A stretch of 64,000 nucleotides of DNA. Origin: Nitrospirota bacterium (GTDB taxonomy: Bacteria; Nitrospirota; Nitrospiria; Nitrospirales; Nitrospiraceae). Shown here one piece after another: positions 15,147 through 24,210 of the stretch. Where the stretch lies: NCBI GenBank assembly GCA_030684575.1, contig JAUXVD010000008.1, forward strand, positions 372,001-436,000, given 5' to 3'. Position 1 is the first letter of the stretch; every line of letters begins with the position of its first letter. The notes below the pieces were generated by a model that ran no database searches, was not told where the DNA came from, and worked only from the letters and a program-made list of their open reading frames with translations. The position numbers were made by a program, and so were the translations under genes.

Positions 15147-16517
15147 CTAGTTTTTGACTTTTGCTTTGGCGAGATTCCCCACCACGACTAAGGCGTAGCG
15201 TTTGGGGTCCAGATACTGTTTGGCGACGCGCTGCACGTCTTCCTTCGTAACCCGTTCTATCCATTTCGGATAGTCCGAAAAATATTCGAATCCCAGGCCG
15301 TAGAACTCCACTTGGGCGAGCACCTGCGCAAGTTTTGCCGTGGAATCGAGCCGGAGCGGGAAGCTGCCGACTAAGAATGATTTGGCTTCAGCCAACTCCT
15401 GGTCTGACACCGGCGCGTCACGAATCGATTTGATTTCTGACAAGACCCCGGTAATGGCTTGGTTGGTCGTCTCTGTTTTAGTTTGAAGGTTAACCCAAAA
15501 CGAACCGGGCATCAGTCGGGCGTCGAAGTGGCTCATGATCCCATAGGCCAGCCCCTGCTTGTCGCGAATCGAATCCATCAGGCGGGAGGAGAATCCCCCG
15601 GCTCCCAGGATGTAATTCATGACTGTCACAGAATAGAAGTCCGGGTGAGCGCGCGAAAGTCCCCCATGCCCCAGTACGATGGTGGATTGGGTGAGGTCTT
15701 TCTCGATGAGTTGAACCGTTCTGCGTTCGACCGGGGTGGGCTTCTTCGTATTTCGTGCCGCCACGGCCACTTTTTTCCAGGCGCCAAAGTGGGTCTGGAC
15801 CATTGTCGTGGCTTGTTCAAGGGTGATGTCGCCCACGACGGTTAAGATGACTTGGGAGGGTGAATATTCCCGTCCATAAAAGCTCTGTACGTCGGCGAGG
15901 GTGATTTTGCTGAGCGTCTCTTCCGTGCCAGTGACGGGCCAGCGATAGGGATGCCCGTGGAAGACCAGTTGGTTGAAGGCTTTCATGGCGATATGGCCCG
16001 GGTCGTCGTTGTCGCTGGCCATTTCTCCCAGGAGCTGTGTGCGAATCCGTTCGAACTCCTGTTTATGGAACGCGGGATGTTGCAGCATGTCGGCGAGCAG
16101 GGTAAAGCCGAGGTCGACGTCTTTTTTGAGGACGCGGGCGGAGGCGGTCGTGAAGTCCTCAGAGGCCTTGGCCTCCAGCGCTCCTCCGACAAAGTCGATT
16201 TGTTCTGCCTGCTGTTTTGACGTTCGGGTCGTCGTGCCTTCGTCCAGGAGGCTGGCGACGAGGTTTGCGAGTCCTGCTTTGTCGGGAGGGTCCTGCGCAG
16301 AACCGGTTTTGATCAATGCATGGATCTCAATGATGGGGAGAAAATGCTGTTCCAGAACCAGCACGGTGATCCCGTTGGCGGTCACAAACTTCGTCGGGGT
16401 GATCTCGGCCGCGACGGAGGCGCTGGATACCCAGAATATGGCGCAGCATCCCATCCCAAGAATCAGGGCTGTCTGACGCCACAGCGCAGCCGTCCGTTGT
16501 TTCATCATCGACATCAT
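15147..16517 (-). CDS. M16-family peptidase-like protein, catalytically dead subunit
   Basis: A 456-residue secreted protein (signal peptide ending about residue 37 at VAAEI) with two M16 domains. At the place of the zinc motif HxxEH it reads GLANLVASLLDEGT: both His and the Glu are replaced by Asn, Ser and Ala. The C-terminal half keeps the R/Y region (YGIMSHFDARLMPGSFWV) used for substrate binding. It starts immediately after the stop of the active M16 gene. M16B enzymes commonly act as an active/inactive heterodimer, as in mitochondrial processing peptidase, so this is the probable partner. Periplasmic location is inferred. Confidence 0.88.
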   Translation of the reverse strand: MMSMMKQRTAALWRQTALILGMGCCAIFWVSSASVAAEITPTKFVTANGITVLVLEQHFLPIIEIHALIKTGSAQDPPDKAGLANLVASLLDEGTTTRTSKQQAEQIDFVGGALEAKASEDFTTASARVLKKDVDLGFTLLADMLQHPAFHKQEFERIRTQLLGEMASDNDDPGHIAMKAFNQLVFHGHPYRWPVTGTEETLSKITLADVQSFYGREYSPSQVILTVVGDITLEQATTMVQTHFGAWKKVAVAARNTKKPTPVERRTVQLIEKDLTQSTIVLGHGGLSRAHPDFYSVTVMNYILGAGGFSSRLMDSIRDKQGLAYGIMSHFDARLMPGSFWVNLQTKTETTNQAITGVLSEIKSIRDAPVSDQELAEAKSFLVGSFPLRLDSTAKLAQVLAQVEFYGLGFEYFSDYPKWIERVTKEDVQRVAKQYLDPKRYALVVVGNLAKAKVKN

Positions 16518-17903
16518 TTAGGGGCGTCCCTGTTGTGCGGCGGTGGCTGGCGCCTCTGGTTGTTTGGGCGGCACCGGAATCAACGTGCCGACGGTTCGAT
16601 TATCTTCCGTCAGGTATTGGCGGGCGACACGTTGGATGTCTTTCGCCGTCACGGCCCGGATCCGTTCCACAAATTGGTCGATCTTTCGCCAGCCGGCGCC
16701 GACGGACTCCGCTTGCCCCAGTAGCATGGCATGCCGGAAGTTAGAGTCCTGCTCGAAGACATGGGTGGCTTCAACCTGGTTCTTAGCCCGTTGAAGCTCC
16801 AGCTCTGTCGGGGGATCGGTCTGGAGGCGTTTGATCTCTCGGTGAAGGGCTTCTTCGACGATCTCAGGCTTCTGTCCGGGGCTCACGAGTGCATAAAAAT
16901 AGAAAAGACCTGGATCAGCCTGGAGCAGGCTGTATTCCGCCCCGACGGCCAACGACGTTTTTTGTTCGTACACGAGGCTCTGGTAGAGGCGTGAGCTTTT
17001 TCCATGCGAGAGAATCGAATCGAGAATGTCCAGGGCATAGGAGTCTTCGCTCGTAAAATTCGGTACGCGATAGCCCATCATGACGAAGGGGACTTGGGCC
17101 TCTCGTTTGAGCAGAAAACGGCGTTCACCTTTTTGCTCCGATTCCATCGTGGCGATGGGCTTGGGTTCCGGTCCTCGTGGAATCGGCTCGAACAGCTGTT
17201 TGATAATGGGGAGGAGGCTGTCGGCCTTGATGTCGCCGACTACGACGAGGGTCGCATTGTTGGGTGAGTAGTAGGTGTCGTAATGTCGCTGCAGGTCGTC
17301 CAGCGTCATCGCGTCCAGATCGCCGAACCAGCCGATCACCGGCCAATGGTAGGGATGGCTGAGATAGGCCTGGGCAAAGAGCGCTTCGACGAGTGCACCT
17401 TGGGGATCGTCCTCCGAGCGAAGACGCCGTTCTTCCTTCACCACCTCCCGTTCCGTTTTCAACTCGCTCATCTCGAGCACGAGCCCTTGCATGCGATCAG
17501 CCTCAAGCTCCAGGGCCAGTTCGACGCGGTCGGCTGCGAGATTTTCGAAGTAGGCGGTGAAGTCCTGGCTTGTGAAGGCGTTATCCATGCCGCCGTTCTT
17601 GCGAATGAGCCGGGAGAAGGTGCCTTTCGGGTATTTGACGGTACCCTTGAACATCATATGCTCCAGCATGTGAGAGAGGCCTGCACGGCCCATGACTTCG
17701 TTGCGTGAGCCGACTTTGTACCAGACTTGGACGGTCGCAACCGGAGCTTTGGGCACTTCGACTAGGAGGACTTTCATCCCATTGGAGAGAATGAACTCAC
17801 GGGGTTCTGCGGCGAAAGCGGGTGCTGTGAGGGCGAAGAGGAGACTGCTCGCGGCGATCATCCAGGATAGTTGCATCATGTGTCGGGAATAGGGCCAGGT
17901 CAT
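16518..17903 (-). CDS. M16-family zinc metallopeptidase, active subunit
   Basis: A secreted zinc peptidase of about 461 residues. The inverted zinc motif is intact (GLSHMLEHMMFKGT), with the distal Glu about 75 residues later in EREVVKEERRL. The C-terminal half carries the Arg/Tyr substrate-binding region (LAVGAEYSLLQADPGLFYFYA). ATG 17903 was chosen because it gives a basic n-region before the hydrophobic stretch and leaves 25 bp after rlmN; 17879 and 17945 are also open, and none has a clear ribosome site. The inactive partner gene follows with no gap. Confidence 0.9.
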   Translation of the reverse strand: MTWPYSRHMMQLSWMIAASSLLFALTAPAFAAEPREFILSNGMKVLLVEVPKAPVATVQVWYKVGSRNEVMGRAGLSHMLEHMMFKGTVKYPKGTFSRLIRKNGGMDNAFTSQDFTAYFENLAADRVELALELEADRMQGLVLEMSELKTEREVVKEERRLRSEDDPQGALVEALFAQAYLSHPYHWPVIGWFGDLDAMTLDDLQRHYDTYYSPNNATLVVVGDIKADSLLPIIKQLFEPIPRGPEPKPIATMESEQKGERRFLLKREAQVPFVMMGYRVPNFTSEDSYALDILDSILSHGKSSRLYQSLVYEQKTSLAVGAEYSLLQADPGLFYFYALVSPGQKPEIVEEALHREIKRLQTDPPTELELQRAKNQVEATHVFEQDSNFRHAMLLGQAESVGAGWRKIDQFVERIRAVTAKDIQRVARQYLTEDNRTVGTLIPVPPKQPEAPATAAQQGRP

Positions 17904-17928
17904 AGTTGGATGGAATGCACAGTGCATG

Positions 17929-19035
17929 CTAGCAACGGGGTTCAATTTGTGTCAAGGCGCGTCCTGCATACTCGGGTGAAAGATTGCCCAATTGTCCGCA
18001 GGCGCCCAACACATCACGGCCGCGGCTCTTGCGGATGAAGGCGTCGAGGCCGCCATGTGTGAGTATGGCCTGAAATGCGAACACGTCCCGGTCGGCTGGT
18101 CGACGGAAGGGATTGCCAGGAAACTCATTAAAGGGAATCAGATTCACCTTGCAGCGGAGCCCCTTGAGCAGTTTCACCAGGCGACGGGCGTCCTCGTCAC
18201 GGTCGTTCACGCCGGCGAGCAACACATATTCAAACGTCAGTCGCCTGGTTGGGGCGAGCGGATAGCGCCGGCAGGCGGCCATGAGGGTCTTGAGCGAGGC
18301 GATTTGGCTGGCCGCCGGCATCAATTGCTGGCGTTGCTCTTCCGTCGTGCCGTTCAATGAGATGGCGAGATTCACCCCGAGCGCGGCCACATCCTTCAAC
18401 CGTGCGGCGAGTCCTGCAGTCGACACGGTAATGCGGCGTGGCGACCAGCCTAGTCCCCATGACTTGTTCGTGAGGCAATGGATGGCGGCTGAGAGCGCGT
18501 CGATATTGGCAAGGGGTTCCCCCATGCCCATGAAGACGAGATTGGTCAGGCGTTCGGCGCCGGTCAAATGGTCCTGAGACGTCAGCACCTGATCGACGAT
18601 CTCATGTGCCTTGAGGTTTCGTTTCAGTCCCATGGTGCCGGTTAGGCAGAAACCACAATCCAGCATGCAGCCTACTTGGGTCGAGACGCAGAGGGTGAGT
18701 CGATCCTCGTCAGGAATGAGCACCGTTTCGATGCGGAGGGCATCGTCCAATGTGAGTAGAAGCTTGCGCGTATGGTCGGTCGATTTAAGCACCGTGCAGT
18801 CTTGTGTGCGTGAAACCGTGGCGACCTCGGCCAGTTGTTCTCGATCGTTCTGGGAGAGATCGGTCATCTGGGCGATGCTTCGGGCACGCCGCTGATAGAG
18901 CCAGCGGAGAATTTGACCGGTTCGGTAGCGGGGCCATCCGAATGGCTGCAGGAGCCGACTGAGACCTTCTTCTGTCAGGGACAAGAGATTGATCGAAGCG
19001 GGGCTCGATAGGAGGGCCTGTTTCTCATGCTGCAT
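17929..19035 (-). CDS. rlmN: Dual-specificity 23S rRNA/tRNA adenine-C2 methyltransferase RlmN
   Basis: A 368-residue radical SAM enzyme that methylates A2503 of 23S rRNA and A37 of some tRNAs. The 4Fe-4S motif is CMLDCGFCLTG near residue 130. The N-terminal HhH-like accessory domain (FGWPRYRTGQILRWLYQRR) binds RNA. The SAM-binding GMGEPLANID motif is present, and the methyl-carrying Cys near the C-terminus lies in DVLGACGQL. Length is normal. It shares a divergent 116-bp upstream region with slt. Confidence 0.95.
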   Translation of the reverse strand: MQHEKQALLSSPASINLLSLTEEGLSRLLQPFGWPRYRTGQILRWLYQRRARSIAQMTDLSQNDREQLAEVATVSRTQDCTVLKSTDHTRKLLLTLDDALRIETVLIPDEDRLTLCVSTQVGCMLDCGFCLTGTMGLKRNLKAHEIVDQVLTSQDHLTGAERLTNLVFMGMGEPLANIDALSAAIHCLTNKSWGLGWSPRRITVSTAGLAARLKDVAALGVNLAISLNGTTEEQRQQLMPAASQIASLKTLMAACRRYPLAPTRRLTFEYVLLAGVNDRDEDARRLVKLLKGLRCKVNLIPFNEFPGNPFRRPADRDVFAFQAILTHGGLDAFIRKSRGRDVLGACGQLGNLSPEYAGRALTQIEPRC

Positions 19036-19094
19036 AGTGGCACCCTACCATAGCCTTAAAAAGTGGAACAAGGTAGAGGGTTCAGATGGCTCTG

Positions 19095-19124
19095 TTGGCA
19101 ACGGGGAAAGGACGCTGTTATATA
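19095..19124 (+). promoter_or_regulatory. Candidate promoter of slt
   Basis: TTGGCA (19095-19100) and TATATA (19119-19124) are 18 bp apart. Transcription would start about 20 nt before the GTG of slt, leaving room for GAGAGGGAG as ribosome site. Confidence 0.4.
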
Positions 19125-19151
19125 TGATAGGAGTCGAGAGGGAGACCACGC

Positions 19152-21425
19152 GTGCGCACCGGTACATATCAATTGACCATACGACGTCTATTCCTTGCCA
19201 CGAGCATTGGCCTCTGTGGGGTTGCTCTGCCCTCGGGCCAGGTGTTGGCCGGCTCTGTCCCTCCGCCGGCATTGAGTGACGGTGCAGTCTGTGAGGGTGC
19301 AGACGAATGCTTTCACGCAGCCGCACTGCCGAAGGAACGGCTCGGTAAGGTCCTGAACAAAGAGCAAGTGGTGTTGCTGAAGCTTGAGCGGCTTCAACGG
19401 CTGATGGAGCGATTTCCTGCCACGGTCTGGGCGAAGCGCGCAGGATTGTTGTCCGGGGTGCTGCTTCTTGAGCGAAATCCTGCCGTAGCCATGCAGTTTC
19501 TCCGCGCGGCACAGCGAGACATCCCGCTGTTAGACGACTATATCCGGCTATGGATTGGAGAGGCGCTGCTGAATCTTGGAGACGATAAACCCGCAGCAGC
19601 GATGTTCGAAACCATTTTCCTGACGGCACCGGATTCGCCGTTGTTGGTGAAGGCCGCCTATCGGGCCGGAGAAGCGTGGTATCAGGCTTCGAGTTGTCAC
19701 GAAGCGACGGCCTGGATTGCCAAAGCGGTGGCGATGAGCGTGAAGGAATTGGAGACTCCCCAGGCATTGCTTCGGCAAGGCGCATGTCAGCTGCGAGAGA
19801 ATAATATCGCCGAGGGTCGTGAAACCCTTACGCAGTTGTGGACCAAGTTTGCGGCCAGTGGAGAAGCGAAAGAAGCGGAGGCGCTGCTGGCATCGAATCT
19901 TGGTGGCGAGCCTTGGGTCGTCCAGCCGAACGAGCGGCTCGCTCGGGCGCAGGTGTATCTTGGGCAAGCGTTCCATGCCGAGGCGGTCGAGGAACTTCGA
20001 AAGTTTCTTGCGGCTGATCCACAGTCGCCGCGGCGCACCGAAGCCAAGCTGAAGCTTGGGATTGCACAGGTTCGGCTGAAGCAGTACGACCAAGCCCGAG
20101 AGACGTTTCGCGCCTTGGTGAAAGATGGCGCGGCTGAATCATCCGATGCCTCCGTGTGGCTCGCACGCGTCTATCTTCGGCAAGGTCAGGGCGACAAATT
20201 GCTCGATCTTGCGCGAACCATGCCCGCGTCGTTGTCCGCAGAGCAGAAAGGCCAGATCACGCTCTTCGCCGGTATTTGGCTGGAAGATCAGGGCCGCTTC
20301 GACGACGCGATCGCGAGATATCGGCAGGTGGCAAAGGCTGGCGAGCCGGCGTCTCAGCGGGCCGAGGGGCAGTGGCGTGTGGGCTGGGGGTATTACCGGA
20401 TGGCGCGCTATCGTGAGGCGTCCGACCAGTTGCGTGTGCTCGTGGACCAGCACGACGGCGATTTCGAGCCGCAGGCGCTCTATTGGATGGGGCGGGCGGC
20501 TGAACTGAGCCAACAGCCTCAAGCGCGCGAGGTCTACGTGAGGCTCTGCCAACAATACGTCTATACCTATTATTGCCAACTGGCTCGCGAGCGGATCGAT
20601 ATGCCGTCGCCGGATTCTCCTACCGCAGAATCAGTCGTGACCACCGTTCCGGTAGACGGCGGCATAGCTGGAGGTGGTGAGGCCGCACGTTCGGTGTCTG
20701 CCAGGGCAGAAATCGAGCAGCAGCCTGCCTATCGACGCGCCATCGAGCTGAAGACGTTGGGGCTGGACTCGGATGCCGCGCGAGAATTGGTGAGATTGAC
20801 GGAGCGGTATAGTCGAGAGCCTGATATTCTCATGGTGCTTTCGACATTGTTGAACGAGGCGGGTGCCTATCATCATGCCCTCAGGCTCGCGCGGGCCCGG
20901 TTCCGGGATAAGTTGGAGCGGACCGGAGGTGCTGTCGATCCATCGCTGTGGCAGGTGGCCTATCCGACAGGCCTTCTGCCTACGATCAAGGGGCAGGGGG
21001 CCAAAGGCGTCGATCCCTATCTGGTAGCGGCGATCATACGCGAGGAGAGTCAGTACGATTGGCGAGCGGTATCGCGGGTTGGCGCGATCGGCTTGATGCA
21101 GGTGATGCCGGGCACGGCAAATACTGTTGCCCAGCGACTGGGGCTTCCCGCAGTCGGACGGGATGACCTCTTTGATCAAGAGACGAATATTCGCCTTGGA
21201 GTTCGCTACGTCGAACAATTACTCGAACAGTTTTCCGGGAATATTGCCTATACGATTGCCTCATACAATGCCGGGCCGATTGCGGTTGGAAACTGGATTG
21301 CGCTGCACCGTGGGCGAAGTCAGGATGAATTCGTTGAATTGATCCCCTATCAGGAGACGCGGCAGTATGTGAAGCGTGTTCTGCGTAGTTATCGAGAATA
21401 TGCCAGGCTGGGCAGGGCTTCCTAG
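19152..21425 (+). CDS. slt: Soluble lytic transglycosylase with TPR superhelix
   Basis: A 757-residue periplasmic peptidoglycan-cleaving enzyme. Residues 1-35 are a signal peptide; residues about 60-560 are helical TPR-type repeats (the U/L superhelix of Slt70); the C-terminal 180 residues are the SLT domain with the catalytic Glu in AAIIREESQYDWRAVS, then GAIGLMQVMPGTA, YNAGPIAV and ETRQYVKRVL. Start is GTG with GAGAGGGAGA upstream. It is the second transglycosylase in the window; the one at 9 kb lacks the TPR part. Confidence 0.93.
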   Translation: MRTGTYQLTIRRLFLATSIGLCGVALPSGQVLAGSVPPPALSDGAVCEGADECFHAAALPKERLGKVLNKEQVVLLKLERLQRLMERFPATVWAKRAGLLSGVLLLERNPAVAMQFLRAAQRDIPLLDDYIRLWIGEALLNLGDDKPAAAMFETIFLTAPDSPLLVKAAYRAGEAWYQASSCHEATAWIAKAVAMSVKELETPQALLRQGACQLRENNIAEGRETLTQLWTKFAASGEAKEAEALLASNLGGEPWVVQPNERLARAQVYLGQAFHAEAVEELRKFLAADPQSPRRTEAKLKLGIAQVRLKQYDQARETFRALVKDGAAESSDASVWLARVYLRQGQGDKLLDLARTMPASLSAEQKGQITLFAGIWLEDQGRFDDAIARYRQVAKAGEPASQRAEGQWRVGWGYYRMARYREASDQLRVLVDQHDGDFEPQALYWMGRAAELSQQPQAREVYVRLCQQYVYTYYCQLARERIDMPSPDSPTAESVVTTVPVDGGIAGGGEAARSVSARAEIEQQPAYRRAIELKTLGLDSDAARELVRLTERYSREPDILMVLSTLLNEAGAYHHALRLARARFRDKLERTGGAVDPSLWQVAYPTGLLPTIKGQGAKGVDPYLVAAIIREESQYDWRAVSRVGAIGLMQVMPGTANTVAQRLGLPAVGRDDLFDQETNIRLGVRYVEQLLEQFSGNIAYTIASYNAGPIAVGNWIALHRGRSQDEFVELIPYQETRQYVKRVLRSYREYARLGRAS

Positions 21426-21509
21426 GGGCCGTTTCTTGACAAGATTTAGACAAGTTTCTATAGTGCGCCACAACCTATAGTGGCTACTTTTAAGGAGGGG
21501 ACTGAGGGA

Positions 21510-21773
21510 ATGGCACTCGATCGATTGGACGCGCTTGAAGACCGTATTAAAGACCTGGTGAAGCTGATTCAAGAATTGAAGAAAAAGAATGCGGCTGCTG
21601 AAGAAGAGTTGAAGGTTGTTCGGCAGCGACTTGCGGAGAAGGATGATTCGAATCGGCGCTGGGAGCAAGAGCGTATCGATATCAAGTCCCGTATCGAAAA
21701 AGTCCTCGGCGATGTTGAGTTGTTGGAGTGTTTTGAAGAACGCAAGGAGGTGGCCCTTGACGAAGACCATTGA
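21510..21773 (+). CDS. zapB: ZapB-like coiled-coil protein
   Basis: An 87-residue protein that is almost wholly heptad-patterned (LDALEDRIKDLVKLIQELKK onward). It precedes zapA and overlaps its start by 17 bp, the usual place of a ZapB-like cell division factor that links ZapA-FtsZ. ATG 21510 is chosen for the AAGGAGGGG 9-10 nt upstream; a GTG at 21480 is open but has no such site. Naming as ZapB rests on gene order and coiled-coil form, since these proteins have little sequence identity. Confidence 0.75.
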   Translation: MALDRLDALEDRIKDLVKLIQELKKKNAAAEEELKVVRQRLAEKDDSNRRWEQERIDIKSRIEKVLGDVELLECFEERKEVALDEDH

Positions 21774-22053
21774 CGTGGAAATCTATGGCCAACGGTTTGC
21801 GATCCGCGGGGAGGCGGACGAGGGATATGTTCGGCGGCTTGCGAGTTTTGTCGATAGCCAGATGCGTAGTCTCGCGGAGGGAATGAATACGACGACTCCG
21901 TCAAAGCTCGCCGTGTTGACGGCGATCAACCTGGCCCATCAGTTGTTCGAAGTTGAACGGAAGCGTGCACAGGGTGATGCGGATGTCGAGCGGCGGATGA
22001 CGTCGCTCATGGAATCGATCGAGGAGCAGGTGCCGACCTCGCTCTTTCGCTAG
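21757..22053 (+). CDS. zapA: Cell division protein ZapA, TTG start
   Basis: A 98-residue protein beginning (M)TKTIDVEIYGQRFAIRGEAD, with the conserved SPL-like SKLAVLTAINLAHQLFEVE helix, as in ZapA, which bundles FtsZ filaments at mid-cell. The only start that fits is TTG at 21757, with a perfect AAGGAGG 6 nt upstream inside the zapB-like gene. The 17-bp overlap suggests translational coupling. Confidence 0.85.
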   Translation: MTKTIDVEIYGQRFAIRGEADEGYVRRLASFVDSQMRSLAEGMNTTTPSKLAVLTAINLAHQLFEVERKRAQGDADVERRMTSLMESIEEQVPTSLFR

Positions 22054-22632
22054 ATTCATCTTGCAAAGGGTAATCCCCTTTGATATCGTGAACTGTGCTG
22101 TTGGGATGTAGTGGAGTTGACGGTCGGGATACAATCAGGTCACGCTCAAACCGGTTTAGTGATCCGGGAAGATGATGCAGTCGCCACGGAATAGATGTGG
22201 GTTCTTGATGCTGGTGAAATTGAGACAAGTAGAATCTGTGCAAGGGTTCGTCCTCCTCATGTATAACCTTCTCGAGATGTTGGGCAAATTCATGGAGTTC
22301 CTGCTGCCATCTGGCAATGCGGTGCATGGAGGCAGTCTTCGGCTGCTTCCCGTTCGCGCACTCGATCCTCTCAATCAGATGAGGGGGTGGCAACGTAGCG
22401 GAACCTCGTGGAATCTGTCCGGCACGGGACGTACTCGTTCGCTCAAACCATCAAGATCTTCATCCCCGTGGAGTCCGTTCTCGGAGTGAGTCTGTAGACC
22501 GCGTGTTGGGCTATCCTCTTCCGCTCAGCTAATCTTCCACTGCGCTCCCACATCAGGATAGAACCGTCGACCAACCTTGTATCAAGACGAGGCTGAGAAG
22601 CCGGGTGTTTCTCGTCTCGGGACTGTAGGGGG
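22054..22632. other. 579-bp gap between zapA and rny without a protein gene
   Basis: Just after zapA there is a 7-bp-arm hairpin (22064-22070 with 22076-22082). Near the right end an interrupted stem around AGACGAG/CTCGTCT is visible about 22590-22618. ORFs of 105 (plus) and 128 (minus) codons exist but have no ribosome site and no family look. The position between zapA and rny is a common place for 6S RNA (ssrS), but I could not fold it convincingly, so I do not call an RNA gene. Confidence 0.4.
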
Positions 22633-24210
22633 GTGAGTCAAATTACTACTTCAATTTTTGCCTATTTGTTGACAGGACTCGTTGGTGGATTGCTCGGAAT
22701 CGGGCTGTTCGAACTGATTCGTCGTTCTTCTGGCGCTACGAAGAAGGCGCAAGAAGAGGAGCAGGCCCGCCAGTCTGTGCAGAATGCCCAGCGGGAAGCG
22801 GACAATATTGTCAAAGAAGCCAAGCTGGAAGCAAAAGATCTTCTGCTGCAGTCGAAATCGGAACTCGAGAAAGAGCAGAAGGCCAAGATGGGCGAGCTCG
22901 CCGTTGTCGAAAAACGTTTGATTCAGCGCGATGAAACCATCGAGAAGCGAGTCAGTGTGATCGACAAGCGAGAAGTCGATACGCAGAAACGAGATCTAGA
23001 GCTGGTGAAGCGGGAAGAAAAACTGACGGTAAAAGAATCGGCTTGCGCTCGAGCGGAGAAGGAGCATTGTGAGGCACTGGAACGTGTCGCGGGAATGACG
23101 TCCGACGAAGCGAAGAAGCAGCTCATTCATGAAATGGAAAGTCAGGCTCGGCTGGAAGCTGTCGGGCTTGCGAAGCGGATCTTAGAAGAGGCCCGGGAGA
23201 ATGCGGAACGGGAAGCACGCGAGATCATTACCTGCTCAATTCAACGGGTGGTGCGTGATTACGTGTCCGAGTCCACGATTTCCGTGGTCCAGATTCCGAA
23301 CGACGCGATGAAGGGGCGGATCATTGGACGGGAAGGGCGTAATATCCGCGCGATCGAAGCTGCGACGGGAATCGACTTAATCATCGATGAGACCCCTGAA
23401 GCGGTGATTATCTCCGGCTTCGATCCGTTGCGCCGGGAGATCGCCAAGGTGTCGCTCGAACGGCTCATGCATGACGGGCGCATCCATCCGACGCGGATCG
23501 AGGAGATCGTTGAGAAGGTCAAAGTCGATATCGATAAGCTCATGTATGAAGAGGCAGAGAAAATCATTTTTGAGTTAGGCCTCTCTGATTTTCATCCTGA
23601 GTTGATCAAAGTGCTTGGTCGGCTCAAGTACCGGACGAGTTATGGACAGAATAATCTCTATCATGCGCGTGAAGCGGCCTATATCTGCGGCATCATGGCG
23701 TCGGAGCTTGGCCTTGATGTGAAGCTGGCGAGACGAGGGGCGCTGCTCCACGATATCGGGAAAGCCGTCAGTCACGAAGAAGAGGGCCCCCATGCCATGT
23801 TGGGCGCCGAGATCGCCAAGAAGTATGGTGAGAGTGAGAAAATTATCAATGCGATCGCAGGGCACCACGAGCAAGTGGAGCCGATCTGTCCCGAGTCCGT
23901 CTTGGTGGCTGCAGCCGAAGCGTTGTCTGCTGCCAGGCCAGGGGCGAGACGTGAGGCTTTGGAGACCTACGTAAAGCGCTTGGAGAAGTTGGAGTCGCTT
24001 GCCACGACGATCAAAGGGGTGCAGAAAGCCTATGCCATCCAGGCTGGCCGAGAGATTCGGGTCATCGTTCGACAGGAAGATATTACGGATGCCGAGTCGT
24101 TCCAGCTGTCGCGGGACCTGGCGAAGAAGATCGAGCAGGAGTTGACCTATCCAGGCACGATTCGGGTGACCGTCATTCGAGAGAGCCGGTATGTGGAGTA
24201 TGCGAAGTGA
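22633..24210 (+). CDS. rny: Ribonuclease Y
   Basis: A 525-residue membrane-anchored endoribonuclease that starts mRNA decay. Order: N-terminal membrane helix (IFAYLLTGLVGGLLGIGLFEL), long coiled coil (residues 35-190), KH domain with GRIIGREGRNIRAIEAATG (about residue 225), HD domain with the metal-binding LLHDIGKAVSHE (about residue 370) and a C-terminal region ending TVIRESRYVEYAK. All are standard. Start is GTG with a GGGGGG-type ribosome site. It is first in rny-ymdB-xseA. Confidence 0.96.
   Translation: MSQITTSIFAYLLTGLVGGLLGIGLFELIRRSSGATKKAQEEEQARQSVQNAQREADNIVKEAKLEAKDLLLQSKSELEKEQKAKMGELAVVEKRLIQRDETIEKRVSVIDKREVDTQKRDLELVKREEKLTVKESACARAEKEHCEALERVAGMTSDEAKKQLIHEMESQARLEAVGLAKRILEEARENAEREAREIITCSIQRVVRDYVSESTISVVQIPNDAMKGRIIGREGRNIRAIEAATGIDLIIDETPEAVIISGFDPLRREIAKVSLERLMHDGRIHPTRIEEIVEKVKVDIDKLMYEEAEKIIFELGLSDFHPELIKVLGRLKYRTSYGQNNLYHAREAAYICGIMASELGLDVKLARRGALLHDIGKAVSHEEEGPHAMLGAEIAKKYGESEKIINAIAGHHEQVEPICPESVLVAAAEALSAARPGARREALETYVKRLEKLESLATTIKGVQKAYAIQAGREIRVIVRQEDITDAESFQLSRDLAKKIEQELTYPGTIRVTVIRESRYVEYAK

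Noticed and set aside
22007-22393. 128-codon minus-strand frame over zapA and the following gap
   Set aside because: It is antisense to the zapA end, has no ribosome site and no recognisable pattern, though its composition is not absurd.
22172-22489. 105-codon plus-strand frame in the zapA-rny gap
   Set aside because: No ribosome-binding site, low-complexity Ser/Arg end, no family.
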